Source: Siphonodentalium dalli
Taxonomy: Eukaryota > Mollusca > Scaphopoda > Gadilida > Siphonodentaliidae
Assembly (NCBI GenBank): GCA_032622095.1
Contig: CP136063.1
Coordinates: 279,739,426 to 279,803,425 of the forward strand
Direction of reading: 5' to 3'
Length of the DNA stretch: 64,000 bases
The translations under genes were made by a program, and so were the position numbers. The notes under the pieces were generated by a model that saw only the letters and a program-made list of their open reading frames with translations, was not told the DNA's origin and did no database searches. Numbering within the stretch: position 1 is the stretch's first letter; the number at the start of each line of letters is the position of its first letter. Positions 23,001-33,024 of the stretch are shown here, piece by piece.

Positions 23001-25941
23001 AGACACCTCACTGGAGCCTCATACATTATTTTCTATAAATATAGATTGAATTTATCACATTATTAAAACATTTTTTAAAGTATCATGTCATTTTATTTGT
23101 TGTGCTAATAAGTTTGTGTCTTCTCTTGTTTTCATAGGCTCGACAATACAATACCAAAGGAGGATCGTCGCACCAAGACGTTGTGTCAAAGATTTTGAAT
23201 GCGACCATGGTACATGAAGTCGCAAAGAAAATTAATTGGACCGGAAGGGGTTCCAAAGGCAAACAGCCGATGATGCAGTTCAAAAATCTGATAAAGTGCA
23301 TGCAATGTAAGTGCTAATGCTGAGATAGCATAGAAAGAGCATTTATTCAGAGCTCCAAAATTCAATGCAGCAGAAACACTCCATATTCAATGGGCTATTT
23401 TCATAGAAAAAGTAACTAGAAGGAGATGTAAAACATACAACTTGAGTTGGAAAATGGAATGGAAAGATGGAAAACCACATTCATAGCGAAGGTTTTTTGG
23501 TTAAAAACAAATCATTGTAGATATTTCTAAAATATTAGGGCTTATGAACATTTAAAGGTCTAACTTGTGCCAATGCCCTGCAACAATACGTTCTCTTATA
23601 CATGCAAATTTCCCATAGGGAGCCTCGCATATAAAAGAGAATCCATTCGCCTAACAATATTCACTTTGACCTCGTAAGCCTGTGCATCATCTTATATATA
23701 CAATTTCGCATTTGAATTTTCTGGGAGGGAGCTCACAGATTTTCCATCAACATAAACCAGCTGCTAAAATCTGTTGGGATAGTACTGGTTTATGTCAAAG
23801 CCCTGATGTATGTTTCGATATCGGTGTAAATGTAAAAACAGATGTTACTCCTAATTACGAGGCATATAATTATGTGCGTAAGTTAGCATTAAAGTATTAT
23901 AATTATTTTAATACATCATTATGACTGAAAGATGACATTCTTCCTGATAAAAATATAGCACTGATCATGTATTGATTAAAAAATCGATTAAAATTCATGA
24001 ATGATAAAATCATGCCGCTGGATATTGGAGTAAAGTTTGTTAGAGAAAGATGTTTGGTTGGGACTTTGACATAACAATAATATCCGAACATATTTCACAA
24101 GCTTGTTTATATTTAAGGCAACATGGTCTATTCACAGGGAGATGCAGATTGGTAAAATAGCAGTCTGTTGTATTTGATATGGCTCAATTGCAATTATTTT
24201 CATTATAATATGCAGTAATAAGTTGCAGTAGTAACAGTTGAAATACCACACTAAATGGTTTTGTTTTTATGTACAGTATTGTCCAAAGTAATTGACCACT
24301 TAACCACAGCAGAATTATGGGTAATTTTTCAGAATTTAGTCAGATTTAGTCGGAAATATGGCTTGTTGCCATTCAGCGGAAAGCTCTCGCCGATGAATGG
24401 CAACAAGCCATATTTCCGACTAAAATCCTGAAAAAATTACCCATAATTCGTCTGGTTAATTGGTCAATTATTTGGGCATTACTGTAGATTCCTGCTGAAC
24501 CAAAGTCTCTTCAAAAGATCAAATTCTGTGGCAATTCAAACCTATTGCTCTATAATCTGGAATCTATAAAAGTTTTGATTTAGCAGACCAGTTGTTGACT
24601 CTTTCCTAACCAATACAAATACTGATGACTTATTTTTTTCTCTCGATCACAAATATTCATTTATAAATCCCCAGTTTTTAGATAACTGACCTATTTTCTG
24701 TTCATGTTTCCAGCATCAGCTACGAAAGTTGAAGGCCTCACTGAGGATATATTTGCGAAACAAGCTAAGAGGTGGTTTCTTGGAGCACCTGATCGACATG
24801 GAGGGCGCAATCGTCGAGAACAGGAGAAGAGAAAGAAGCGAGTGCAGCCACTGGTATGACTTACCAACATAATCATCTTTCCTGTGTATTTAAGGAAGTT
24901 TAGTGGAAGAGCACACTGATTTTACTATCATTATATTTTTAGGCGACATTATAGCCAAAACAGTTAATTGTGATTGTAAAATCAGAAGTCTTCCACTGAA
25001 AACCATAACAAACAACACCAAGTGATTGTTGTTGGTTGGCAGTAACATGGTATGCAATTGGTGGGTTGATGTTCAATTGAGTAACACATCATGATGCTTA
25101 ACATGTGCTCCAATTGCTGGCAATTTCACATTTTGTTACTGTCAATTAACAACAATAACGTATATATTCTGGCAATAATCTTGGTCATTCATAGGAATGT
25201 GATATTTATTCCCTAAGACTTATGAACCTAAAAATTCATATCACTCTCTCCAAATACGTAATTGAAAAGCAGTAAAGCAATGAAAACATGAAACACTTGT
25301 ATTGGATACCTTTAAGTTTGACAGCTTGAGACATAAACATAAACTGTATTAAGCCAGTCAAGATGTCAATGGGTGGGGGGGGACTGTTATCTTCACTCAA
25401 ACTCCTTGAGTTGAAATAGTTCATAAGTTTATTATAAATCTAGCTGTTCAATGGTCAACTTGCATATTTATTTGAATCAATCATTAAAAATTGAAACCAA
25501 ATTGAAAACTTGATATAATTCCTTAATTGAAACGTAATGCTATACATGTAATGTTATAATGAGATGGTGATATTATTTGTATCTCAATATCAAATAAATT
25601 GGCCTTTTCAATAAATTATAGACGTCACTGTAATTCAATACCAACAGGTTGATAACCCTATGTGTTTTCAGTGATGATGACCATATATAGTATAGCTGGT
25701 TTATTGAAAATTTAATTTTAGTTCAATCATTCATCAGAAAGTTTGATTATTTTATCAGGAGCTGAAATATATCTTTGGGTTTATTCCAAATGCTAACATT
25801 TGGTGTTTGTATACACAAAAGAGTGTCATGACAACATTTGGCCAGTTCATGTGAATATGTATCAAATCAACCATTAAATGCACTGCTCTTTGTTTTCAGG
25901 CATCATCTGACGACAATGACAGCTTTAGTGACAGCTATTAG
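14026..25941 (+). CDS. DUF4806-domain protein, ten coding exons, 376 residues
   Basis: Exons read from GT-AG sites with phases that agree: 14026-14233, 14918-15008, 15898-15981, 16745-16813, 17222-17325, 21475-21572, 22614-22739, 23138-23306, 24714-24853, 25900-25941 (TAG). The start follows an acceptor ending at 14023 (TTTTCAG-CC-ATGG). The N-terminus, MVHFLVVEFYPEG with QYTWWPTD and NWEKHPVKKVLYET-DDYRKAF, is the WxxP-type domain usual in these proteins. Residues ~236-317 are the DUF4806 domain (LPADSIEKLREFEEVL, then INWTGRGSKGKQP with Trp294). The C-terminus is basic (RREQEKRKKR) then acidic and Ser-rich (SDDNDSFSDSY), so a nuclear, DNA-linked role is likely. DUF4806 has no proven reaction. 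Exons 3-5 look like duplicates of each other. It lies 5.5 kb downstream of the transposase on the same strand and could be its accessory protein (inference). Introns carry MITEs and hairpins; the 17326-21474 and 15009-15897 introns are otherwise unremarkable. Confidence 0.85.
14918..17325 (+). repeat. Tandem duplication of exon plus flanking intron
   Basis: Exons 15898-15981, 16745-16813 and 17222-17325 each open R-[TP]-L-E-E/D-D and the first two end Q-R-[R], as does exon 14918-15008. All use phase 2 joins at their inner boundaries, so copies can be added without a shift. The introns after exons 2, 3 and 4 start with the same GTATGTTATNATNNATTNGC and CAAGTGGGGAAAA-type words and end with AATTGAAAAC...TTTTCTT before the AG. 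TCATGAAAATTACAGCTCAA-like words recur near 15762 and 17100. Confidence 0.75.
16201..16653. mobile_element. MITE in intron, TA target site, 453 bp
   Basis: Terminal inverted repeats open CCTTACTCGTATTTAAATTC on both ends (21 bp perfect), continuing imperfectly through AGTACTATTNTTT. TA flanks both sides (16199-16200, 16654-16655). The duplicated sister intron near 15225 reads GTAAATAGTCAGTTTCTCG without the element, giving the empty site. No ORF. Confidence 0.8.
17510..17800 (+). repeat. Dispersed repeat with GTCTGTCTG run
   Basis: Blocks GGTAAACATAGTGTCGTTGT, TTGACCACTCGTCG, a short GTCTGTCTGTCTGT run, AGACACTTTACGCATGGTGC, AGACAGATTGAGTTCGAATA and AACTGAGTTATGGCCCTTTT recur at 29385-29600. 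The opening CATACCATAGTATGG is palindromic. Confidence 0.65.
17820..17958. repeat. Perfect 63 bp inverted repeat, 13-base loop
   Basis: 17820-17882 (opening AATAAATACACGGTGTATCG) is matched base for base by the reverse complement at 17896-17958. The loop is GACGCGTAGCGGA. It sits in the 4.1 kb intron of the DUF4806 gene, between two members of GTCTG/CCGT-type repeats. A transcript across it would fold into a 63 bp perfect duplex. Confidence 0.9.
17957..18545. mobile_element. CCCCCGATC-type repeat with CCGTCCGT run
   Basis: Starts ATGCCCCCGATCTCCGATGG, has a (CCGTCCGTCCTT)-like run at 18005-18056, repeated TTACGCCCCTTTTTTGACTT / TTATGACCCTTTTTCGACTT words, and ends CAGTCGGGGGCGTTACC. The CCCCCGA and TCGGGGGC ends are inverted. 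Related repeats in this window include 26594-26995. Frames across the CCGT run are artefacts. Confidence 0.55.
18550..21470. other. Rest of the 4.1 kb intron
   Basis: AT-rich intron sequence. A short hairpin pairs CGTGGTACAATT and AATTGTACCACAAA near 19293-19332. Minus-strand frames at 19040-19553 end in an A/T-rich tail and are not credible. No other structure recognised. Confidence 0.4.
21869..22215 (+). repeat. ~350 bp dispersed repeat, intron copy
   Basis: GATGTGAAACACTCTGGTAG, ACTTCACAACACACCATCATT, a GACCCGAATCGAAGTAAAT variant, TCCTCCAGTTGACA and GAACAAGTCCATAATT follow the order seen at 3.5-4.3 kb. It lies in the intron between exons ending at 21572 and starting at 22614. Confidence 0.7.
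23565..23705 (+). repeat. Paired-hairpin repeat, diverged copy
   Basis: TTGTGCCAATGCCCTG, TTCTCTTATACATG, CCCATAGGGAGCCTCGCATA, AAAAGAGAATCCATTCGCC, spacer CTAACAATATTCACTTTGAC, CTCGTAAGCCTGTGCAT and TCTTATATATA match the other copies; the last hairpin is cut short. It lies in the intron after exon 23138-23306. Confidence 0.6.
24274..24484. mobile_element. Tc1/mariner-like MITE, near-complete hairpin, TA site
   Basis: 211 bp flanked by TA (24272-24273 and 24485-24486). The ends read CAGTATTGTCCAAAGTAATT and, inverted from the right, CAGTAATGCCCAAATAATTG; the CAGT...CCAAA...TTGACCA pattern is typical of Tc1/mariner termini. The arms pair almost to the centre, leaving a ~16-base turn around GGAAAGCTCTCGCC. 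No ORF. Sits in the intron before exon 24714-24853. Confidence 0.8.
24860..25899. other. Last intron of the DUF4806 gene
   Basis: AT-rich intron without recognised repeats apart from a GGTGGGGGGGG tract at 25373-25381. Confidence 0.4.
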
Positions 25942-26238
25942 AGAAATCCCAAGTAACAGTAGCACGTGCAATGACGTCATGCCATTATTTAAATAACTTG
26001 TGATTGCTGTAGTTCTTGATTATGCCATGAATTTCTGCTATGACTAACGCCCGTAGAGATCATATTCCACCAGGAACCTTGGAACTGTTTAAAGTTTTGA
26101 CAGGGAACCGTATAAAGTCAAACAAATAGCGATTATTAACAAATAGCGATTATCTGTTTCTTAATAATGTACTTCACTATATGTGAATGTCCCAACTCTA
26201 AAATGCATGTTTTTCTGTGACTTGTGAGCCGATATCAC

Positions 26239-26244
26239 AATAAA
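26239..26244 (+). terminator. Poly(A) signal of the DUF4806 gene
   Basis: AATAAA in TATCACAATAAACAATG, 298 bases after the stop codon. Confidence 0.5.
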
Positions 26245-26593
26245 CAATGATTTAATTACCCAGGAAAAGTTCCATAAGTGAAGTAGTGCGGATTTCGGTA
26301 TTCGAATAACGAGCGAATATTCGAATAGTATTTGAATATTTAGATAAATTATTAAATTATATAGATAACATATTTTGGAACCATTTTATTATTTAATGAA
26401 ATAGCATATTTATCCATGCACATGCTACGCAAAAAAGAGAGAAAGAAAAAAAGTCTTTTGGCTTAATAGCAAGAGTTTATCTGTTTATGAAGTTCAAGTA
26501 GTCAATGTCCCATGCATGGTTCCACAAGTTGATCGTAGTGCCACAATAACTAAGAACATGATCTGGATTGAGCTTGCAGCTTGCCTTTTTATC

Positions 26594-26995
26594 CCCCCAC
26601 AACGAAGTTAGGGGGGGGTATACTGGAGTCAGCTTGTCCGTCCGTCCGTGGACACAAATTTGTCCGGAGTTTTTCTCAGTCGTTTTTTGATCAATTTCCG
26701 TGAAACTTGGCACAGACATAAATCACCATGGGAACCTGTGCACCTGCGATTATGACGTCTGTCCGACTTTTTTTGGTGGAGTTATTCCCCATTTTTCGAC
26801 TTAGAAATCTTTTGCAAAATGCATAATTTTGTCCGAGCTTTTACTCCTACATTTTTCGGTCAATAGGTTAGGTTTGTGCACCTTCAATGGGAACTGTTAT
26901 TTTATTATTTTAACTAAATGTTTACTGACATGTGAAACATCTTAGTACTTTAAAAACACGGGGGGGGGTGTATCCTTAGTCCCATTGGGACAGTC
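26594..26995. mobile_element. G-run repeat with CCGTCCGTCC, nested
   Basis: Starts CCCCCCACAACGAAGTTAGG and a G run followed by TATACTGGAGTCAGC and TCCGTCCGTCCGTGGACAC; ends GGGGGGGTGTATCCTTAGTC and GGACAGTCACACC. It lies between the AATATTCGAATA-rich ends at 26.3 and 27.4 kb. No credible protein. Confidence 0.45.
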
Positions 26996-27589
26996 ACACC
27001 TCTAGTTAGTTTTGGCATCCAACGTGAAGTGAGTCCATACCGGTATATCTGATTTCTTCGAATTTGACGCCATATTATACACACAAGTGACAATGCGCAA
27101 ACAAAACAAAACGATGCCTTATAGGTCCGCTTCCTATGACCACATGCAAGCACAGTCTGGTTTACACCTAGCCAATAAAATTATTTCGACGTCATGACGC
27201 CGATCAAATAAGAACATTACAGATACGTCATAGTAATATATTATGGTCAGTGGAAAATAGACTACTTTTAACAGACCATCAGACTAATAACAAACCAGGA
27301 AGCAATTACCCGGAGATTATTCTCGAATAGTCAAATAATTATTCGAATATTCGAATATTTATGTTTACGAGCGAATATTTGAACATTCGAATATTCGGAC
27401 CAAACACTACAGTGAAGTACATTATTAAGAAAGAGATAATAACAAAGAAATATAGTCCCTTTGTTATTTTTTCGATTATATGAGGTTCCCCGTCAAAAAG
27501 TTCCCAGGTTTGTACTTGTGGAATATGATCTCTACGGGCGATAGCCATAGTAGAGATTCATGGCATGATCTACTGTAGTTCATGATTTT

Positions 27590-28265
27590 GTTTTTGATGA
27601 ATACTGCACGTTTATTTGATCATGAGATCAAACAAAGGTATCTCAAACTCATTCTATTTTACACGTAATTTATCAACCTCGTCCACTAAATTCTATTTGA
27701 GCCTCGGTAAACCTTGGCTCAAATCAAAATTAGTGAACTTGGTTAGTAAATTCGGTATAAAATAGAAACTTGTGTGATCCTCTATATCCAATGTGCATCC
27801 CTGTTTAATTTCACCATTTTGAGGTTTTTTGTTTTTGCGCTGAAATCAAAACAGTCTTTTTTCGCAAGATTCATGTTTTAACGCGTTCATGAAATTTAAT
27901 TGTTTGTGGCTATCAATGTTAATGTTATTTGTAAAAGAGGTATTTATTCCGCATTTTATTGATCTAATTACAAAGTTAATAATTTATCCAATCCACAAGA
28001 AAGGTGTGTTTGCAGAAGTAAACTCCAAACTGCTTGACATTTGTATCAGCCGCTGCTTATTCACTAATTGTATAGACAACATGTTAACTGTTATAATCAC
28101 ATGCATGTAAATAACTTCATCTATCATTATAGCTAAAATATATAATGATAATTCAGTAATATTGTCTCATTGTTTTACCCATATGTACATTACTGTAAGT
28201 ACTACTGTTTTTGTCTATTCTGGATAATAAACCGATGATCTTGATATGCATTGTGTCTTATAATC
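27590..28265. other. Gene-free interval
   Basis: AT-rich. A short imperfect inversion (ATTTGAGCCTCGG and CTTGGCTCAAAT) lies near 27692-27725. Nothing else recognised. Confidence 0.4.
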
Positions 28266-28267
28266 TT

Positions 28268-28459
28268 CCTGAAATTTTGCGAAAAACCCTGTGTCAATGC
28301 ATTCTTTTATTTTATATATGCTCTCATAGGGAGCCTGGCATATATAAAAGAAGTCATTGGCCTAACAATAATTTCCTTGACCTTGTAAGTCAGTGCATTC
28401 TCTTATATATGAAAGGCTCCATATGGGAGACTCGCATATATAACATGATGCAATGGCAC
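28268..28459 (+). repeat. Paired-hairpin repeat, diverged copy
   Basis: TTTTGCGAAAAACCCTGTGTC, AATGCATTCTTTTATTTTA, TCATAGGGAGCCTGGCATATA, AAAAGAAGTCATTGGCCTAAC, spacer TTCCTTGACCTTGTAAG, CAGTGCATTCTCTTATATATG, GGCTCCATATGGGAGACTCG and GATGCAATGGCAC. The order and spacing match 10226-10423 and, in shorter form, 52818-53045. Confidence 0.7.
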
Positions 28460-29380
28460 AAGATATTTAATGTTGCTCATTATAAAATAGTTATTGGTTA
28501 TTTCCTTTGAAGCATTGCTGATGTGTGAGCTAATGTGTATACTTGTGACCCTTTGTTGGAACAAAATGCATAAATAAGTACATGTCAGTCAAATCATGTT
28601 AATCGTCACTATTAAAGGGACTCATGGTCTTTGCAATGGGCACATGAAAAGCGATGACTCTAAAATAATCAACACATGTCAAAAAGTTATCTCATTATCA
28701 ACAATTCTTCCAATTCACATAAATTCACTTTTCAAAACCAGTGTTAAACATTATTGTTATAAATACATTCTACACCCATTGGTTTATTTTTCTGAAATAC
28801 TGCAAAATACAAGTGTAAATCTTAAGGTCACGATTGTTGTTCATTGCATCACAACAGACTTGTTTACCTATCAAATTCTAGATTTGACATGTTTTCTGTC
28901 TCGCCTGTCATGGTCTGTCCCTGACTTGTTACTGAGACAAAAATGCCTTTGGAAACTCAATATATTATTATTGAGAAATATTCTAAAATTGATTTAGACT
29001 TAAATGCTTGAAACAATAAATGCGAATACTGAAATGTTTCCATTCTTTTATGATGTTCACAAAAGAATGACTCAATATCAGAATCTGACCGGGATAAATA
29101 CGGTTGGTTCAAGATTTAATTTTAATTAAAGCTTGTATTCCTTCATGGTGATTTAAAATTTGTGCCCATATTTATCTGAAAGCAAACTCAGACAACACTA
29201 TTCATGCTATTGATAACAATGTCCCAGAATAATTAATAGCCTTGAATGGATTTAGTGTTTTCGCCATAATGTTTACCTTGCAAAATTGTGATTCCATCCA
29301 ACAACATATTATTTGACGTCATTCAACGGTGAAGTGGTTAATGTGAGTAATCGCGAACAAACACCTACTCTTTTTATGTG
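28460..29380. other. Gene-free interval
   Basis: A 133-codon frame at 28596-28997 has no recognised domain and no splice or codon evidence. Otherwise AT-rich and featureless. Confidence 0.4.
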
Positions 29381-29384
29381 TACT

Positions 29385-29600
29385 CATACAATAGAATGGT
29401 ACACGTCCATAGTGTCGATGTCCGGTTTGACCACTCATCGTTTTTCCATCCATCTGTCTGTCTGTCCATAGACACTTTATACATAACGCGATAACTCAAA
29501 CATTTTCTATCCGGTTAAATTTTTATCGGGTTATTTTTTTTAGCCCAAAATACAGATTGAGTTCAAATACGGATTTTTTTAACTGAGTTAAATTATGGTT
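29385..29600 (+). repeat. Dispersed repeat, second copy of 17510-17800
   Basis: ATAGTGTCGATGTCCGGTTT, GACCACTCATCG, CTGTCTGTCTGTCC, AGACACTTTATACATAACGC, GATAACTCAAACATTTT and ACAGATTGAGTTCAAATACG follow the same order as at 17.5 kb. Confidence 0.65.
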
Positions 29601-29639
29601 CTTTTCAAATTTTTTTTTATCTAAAATAACAGCGTCCGT

Positions 29640-30210
29640 TTGAAATAATTGATGGGCCAATAACGTATCCCGGTAAAGGGCCAGTAGTTATGCCTGCAAT
29701 GGCTCATTAATGTATGACAGTAGAGGTGCTTCATTGTATATCAGAAATGGGCCATTAACAGATACCGATAAAGGGCCATTAGTATAAGCCAACAATGGGC
29801 CATTAATGTACACCAGTAAAATGCCAATTATTTTCTGGTAGCCTTATTTAATTTCTCATCTATATGTCGGTCATCTAATAGGCCTTTGCATGCTGTTAAT
29901 ACAAATTCTGACTGTATTAACTAAATGGACTGTAGAATACCACTGCCAGACATTAATGGCACTTTAATGGCCTATTGATGGGTGCCATGAAAAATTATCC
30001 TGGTTTCTTTGGGGGCTATTCCTTTATTAGAAAGACTATAATTAATGTATGTGAGTTAATCATACCATTATGATTTGGTTATCATGAAGAGTTGTATTTG
30101 CCATTAAATTCCCATCGAAGGCCCCGCGTGCATTTATTCGAATGCCCTTCAATGGCAGCCACCGAAGGACCATTTAATTTTACAATAATTGGCCATCAAT
30201 GGGCCATTCT
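29640..30210. repeat. Loose repeat of GGGCCATTAATG words
   Basis: About ten variants of AATGGGCCATTAATGTA / AAAGGGCCAGTAGT lie at ~20-35 base spacing between 29652 and 29840, with weaker ones to 30210. The word is nearly palindromic (GGCCATTAATGGCC-like). The 162-codon frame at 30092-30580 starts in this region and is probably a chance product. Confidence 0.5.
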
Positions 30211-30579
30211 TGCCATGTTTATTGGGTATCGACCTATAATGATGAAATGGCTACATAATGTGATTATTTTGGGAGAACAGGCTGAATTACCACAGCAACA
30301 GTGGGGTTATCCTTGTGGATTCTGGTTATGCCACATTTCCATATACAAACTGGTCATTTATGCCATTTCAGCTGTTCACAAATTGGGCGTAAATAATTTT
30401 TCGTTACTAAATCGCCTCTGTATGCATACCCAATACAACCACGGTGCTATCCATGTCGATTATTATTGCGCCTGCAATTATAGTCCCTCTAAACATCACA
30501 AAGAAGGTCATGTACACCCATGCAGCTGCATGTTCAAAGGTCATGTATGGCTGAATAATATGTATTATTTTTGTTGCTA

Positions 30580-31060
30580 AATAGCCTCTGTGGACATATT
30601 TAACCACAACAAGCACGGGTCTACATAATGATTGTGGATTCTTATTGTGCCACCAGTCCATCTAAAATTCCTAACATATCTTCGTGCCAATAGGTTCAAA
30701 TTGGACCTATATATTCACATAGGTTCTCATATACTCATATCTCAGATACTCTCTATATGGGACTAAAACGCAACATTCAAAATAATCACAAGAACGGGCT
30801 GTACAATCAAGCCTTTTCTCGAGTAAATAACCACAATTCGGCTTGTTTTATTTGCGCGAGATCAACTCATATTGGCATTATTTGAAAGATCAAACACGCT
30901 CTATATATGGACCTAAACTCTGGTTATTAAAACAGCCCCATTTGCAAATATTTAAATATGAAATAAGCACTTATTGTGCTTATTTTTAAGAAAACAGACT
31001 GGAAAATAACACGAACAAACCAACTCACGGCCTACCATCATTATGAACGGTCTTTATATT
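30580..31060. other. Gene-free interval
   Basis: AT-rich with short repeats of TCTATATGGGACC and TATATGGACCTAAAC. Nothing else recognised. Confidence 0.35.
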
Positions 31061-31063
31061 GGC

Positions 31064-32864
31064 CCGATTCGTCATCTCAGGTTTACACCTGGTCTACGTA
31101 AACCTCTAGGTTTAAACCGCCGTGTGTCAGCAAAATCCGTGGTTTAAACCCGCGACCGCAGGTCTAAGTGACGCATTCGTCATCTCTGGTTTAAACCTGG
31201 TCCAGCCAGACCAGTGGTTTAGCAGTAGTGTCTCTGTATCGTCGAGATAATTAATCGTACTTTCCTAATGCGGACCGCCTCGTTTTATTGATTGCGAAAA
31301 TCGATAATTACGACAGCGACCATATTTTGATTGGAATTTATAAGCGAGAAGCACTCACACCTATAAAGCGTGCGGGGATAGGTTTTTGTCAATTTCGATA
31401 TTTTGTTTGCGTTTTAAAAACTTAAACCGGCAACTAAACCATCTAATTCGGCGGTCCAGCTAAACCAGCTGTACCTAAACTTGAGATGACGAATCCGTCT
31501 TTTCTTCATCGTGGTTTAGAATTGTCAAACAATCAATCAAAGGGTGGAGCTGTAAATTATCTCGAGTGAGGGCGTGTCTAAGTGGCGGCTGCCGACTGGT
31601 GTTATCATGTCACAGTTGATTCATTCGCACGCGAGCTTTGCTCAGATATGGACATGTTCCTTCAATATGATTTTTACAACTATCTTGTGTGTTTATTATT
31701 TTTTTTTGGCTTGTGGCAATCACAAATACTGGTGTCTTCTACGAATTAATTTGAATGGTTCAACGTTTTAATTTTGACACCAAAACCATGTTACTGCATG
31801 ACCAGATATGCTATACACATAGTTTGCAATCCTAAACTTATATTGCTATACGAGTCAAATTTGATAACATATTTTGATGTAGATCATGCCACAAAGCTCT
31901 ACTCTGGCTCCGCCCATAAATTCCCATAATATTCCACCAGTTCAAAACCTGGGGACTATTTGATTTTCTGCACGACGGAAAATGTCTTACATTGAAAAAA
32001 AAAGCAACGCATGTAATATAGTTACCCACTTCAAACAGTTCAGATGCCGCCTCTGGTGTGCACTCATAAGCAAATTGCTTTACTTGACTGACCTCTTGGT
32101 CCAGTATTGACTCGATTATGGAGCCTTTATTCAGCGTCAGAGGGGCCTGCTGCCCCTTGTGCGAAAGGAGCCTGCGTCAAATTTGCGCACATTTTGATCA
32201 TTGAACATTTTAATTAAGAAAAATATTTAATTAAATTTAAAACAAACAAATATTAATATATAAATTTTAAATATTGTTTCTTGTTAGATACAACTTCATA
32301 CTCAATTTAACAACACAATTTTTTCATTTAAAAAAAAATTAAATTTTCTTATTTTCAAATCAGTTTTAGAACAGTTGCGAACAGACAAACGGACATACAT
32401 ATATACAGCTCCTATACCCTTTAATGTACACAGCTATAAATGTAAATACACCAAAGTTTGTCTTTGCGGGTAAAGCATCGTGTAGAAAATCTATCACAAA
32501 CAAAGTGATAAACAGAGCGTGAAACTCGTGCTGTTAGACATGCCCTTTGTCAGATGATTGAAACCCACACAGAGATCGGATTAATGGTCCATGAGCGATA
32601 CTCATTTCTCAATGAATAAATCCATTGAGCGTGCACGTGTTCGCGATAATTTATGACATGTCAATAACCACTATATCGGCTTGTCTTTTTGTCAGATTGG
32701 TAAGAGGGTAGTTTGACTGCTTGTTCATATCACCGAATCGAGTTGTCAATTAGCTGGAAACTGAACGACAAAAACGCCCCCTTACACCCGGTTTGGCTGG
32801 ACCGCCAATGTAGGTTTAAACCAGGTTTAAACTCGGAGGTTTAAACCTGAGATGACGAATCCGG
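31064..32864. mobile_element. TIR element with GATTCGTCATCTCAGGTTTA ends, one nested inside another
   Basis: Outer ends: GATTCGTCATCTCAGGTTTA at about 31066 and its reverse complement, TAAACCTGAGATGACGAATC, at about 32842-32861. An inner pair, ATTCGTCATCTCTGGTTTAA at about 31174 and TAAACTTGAGATGACGAATC at about 31477-31497, bounds ~325 bp. Many TTTAAACCTGG / CCAGGTTTAAA words lie just inside the ends. The ~1.3 kb between the inner right end and the outer right end has no credible ORF; 31574-32029 frames have no domain. Confidence 0.6.
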
Positions 32865-33024
32865 CCACTTCTGGCAGGAGAGTGGAGCGAAAAGGTCGTG
32901 CTTGCTTCGATCTGATTAGTTCCTCTGTTATCAGAGCGTTGAGCACAGGTGAGTCGTGTGGCCGCGCCTCCGGGTGCAGCTGCCCCCGTGCTTAACGCCA
33001 GTGAGACGGTTTTGGATTAGGCTT

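Larger units (their letters stand above)
26010..27585. repeat. Diverged inverted repeat of the 3' UTR around a TIR element
   Basis: 26010-26183 (with GCCCGTAGAGATCATATTCC and TTAATAATGTACTTCACT) pairs with 27409-27585, in reverse orientation and with roughly three quarters identity. Inside this pair a second pair opens TAGTG...TTCGGTATTCGAATA (about 26286) and closes with TATTCGGACCAAACACTA (about 27390-27409), each next to AT-rich CGAATATTCGAATA words. The inner pair may be the ends of a separate element. Confidence 0.6.

Noticed and set aside
28596-28997. 133-codon frame
   Set aside because: Composition of AT-rich chance ORF; no motif.
30092-30580. 162-codon frame, one of the longest
   Set aside because: It arises in a GGCCATTAATGG-rich repeat; the protein has no conserved motif and is rich in Tyr, His and Cys.
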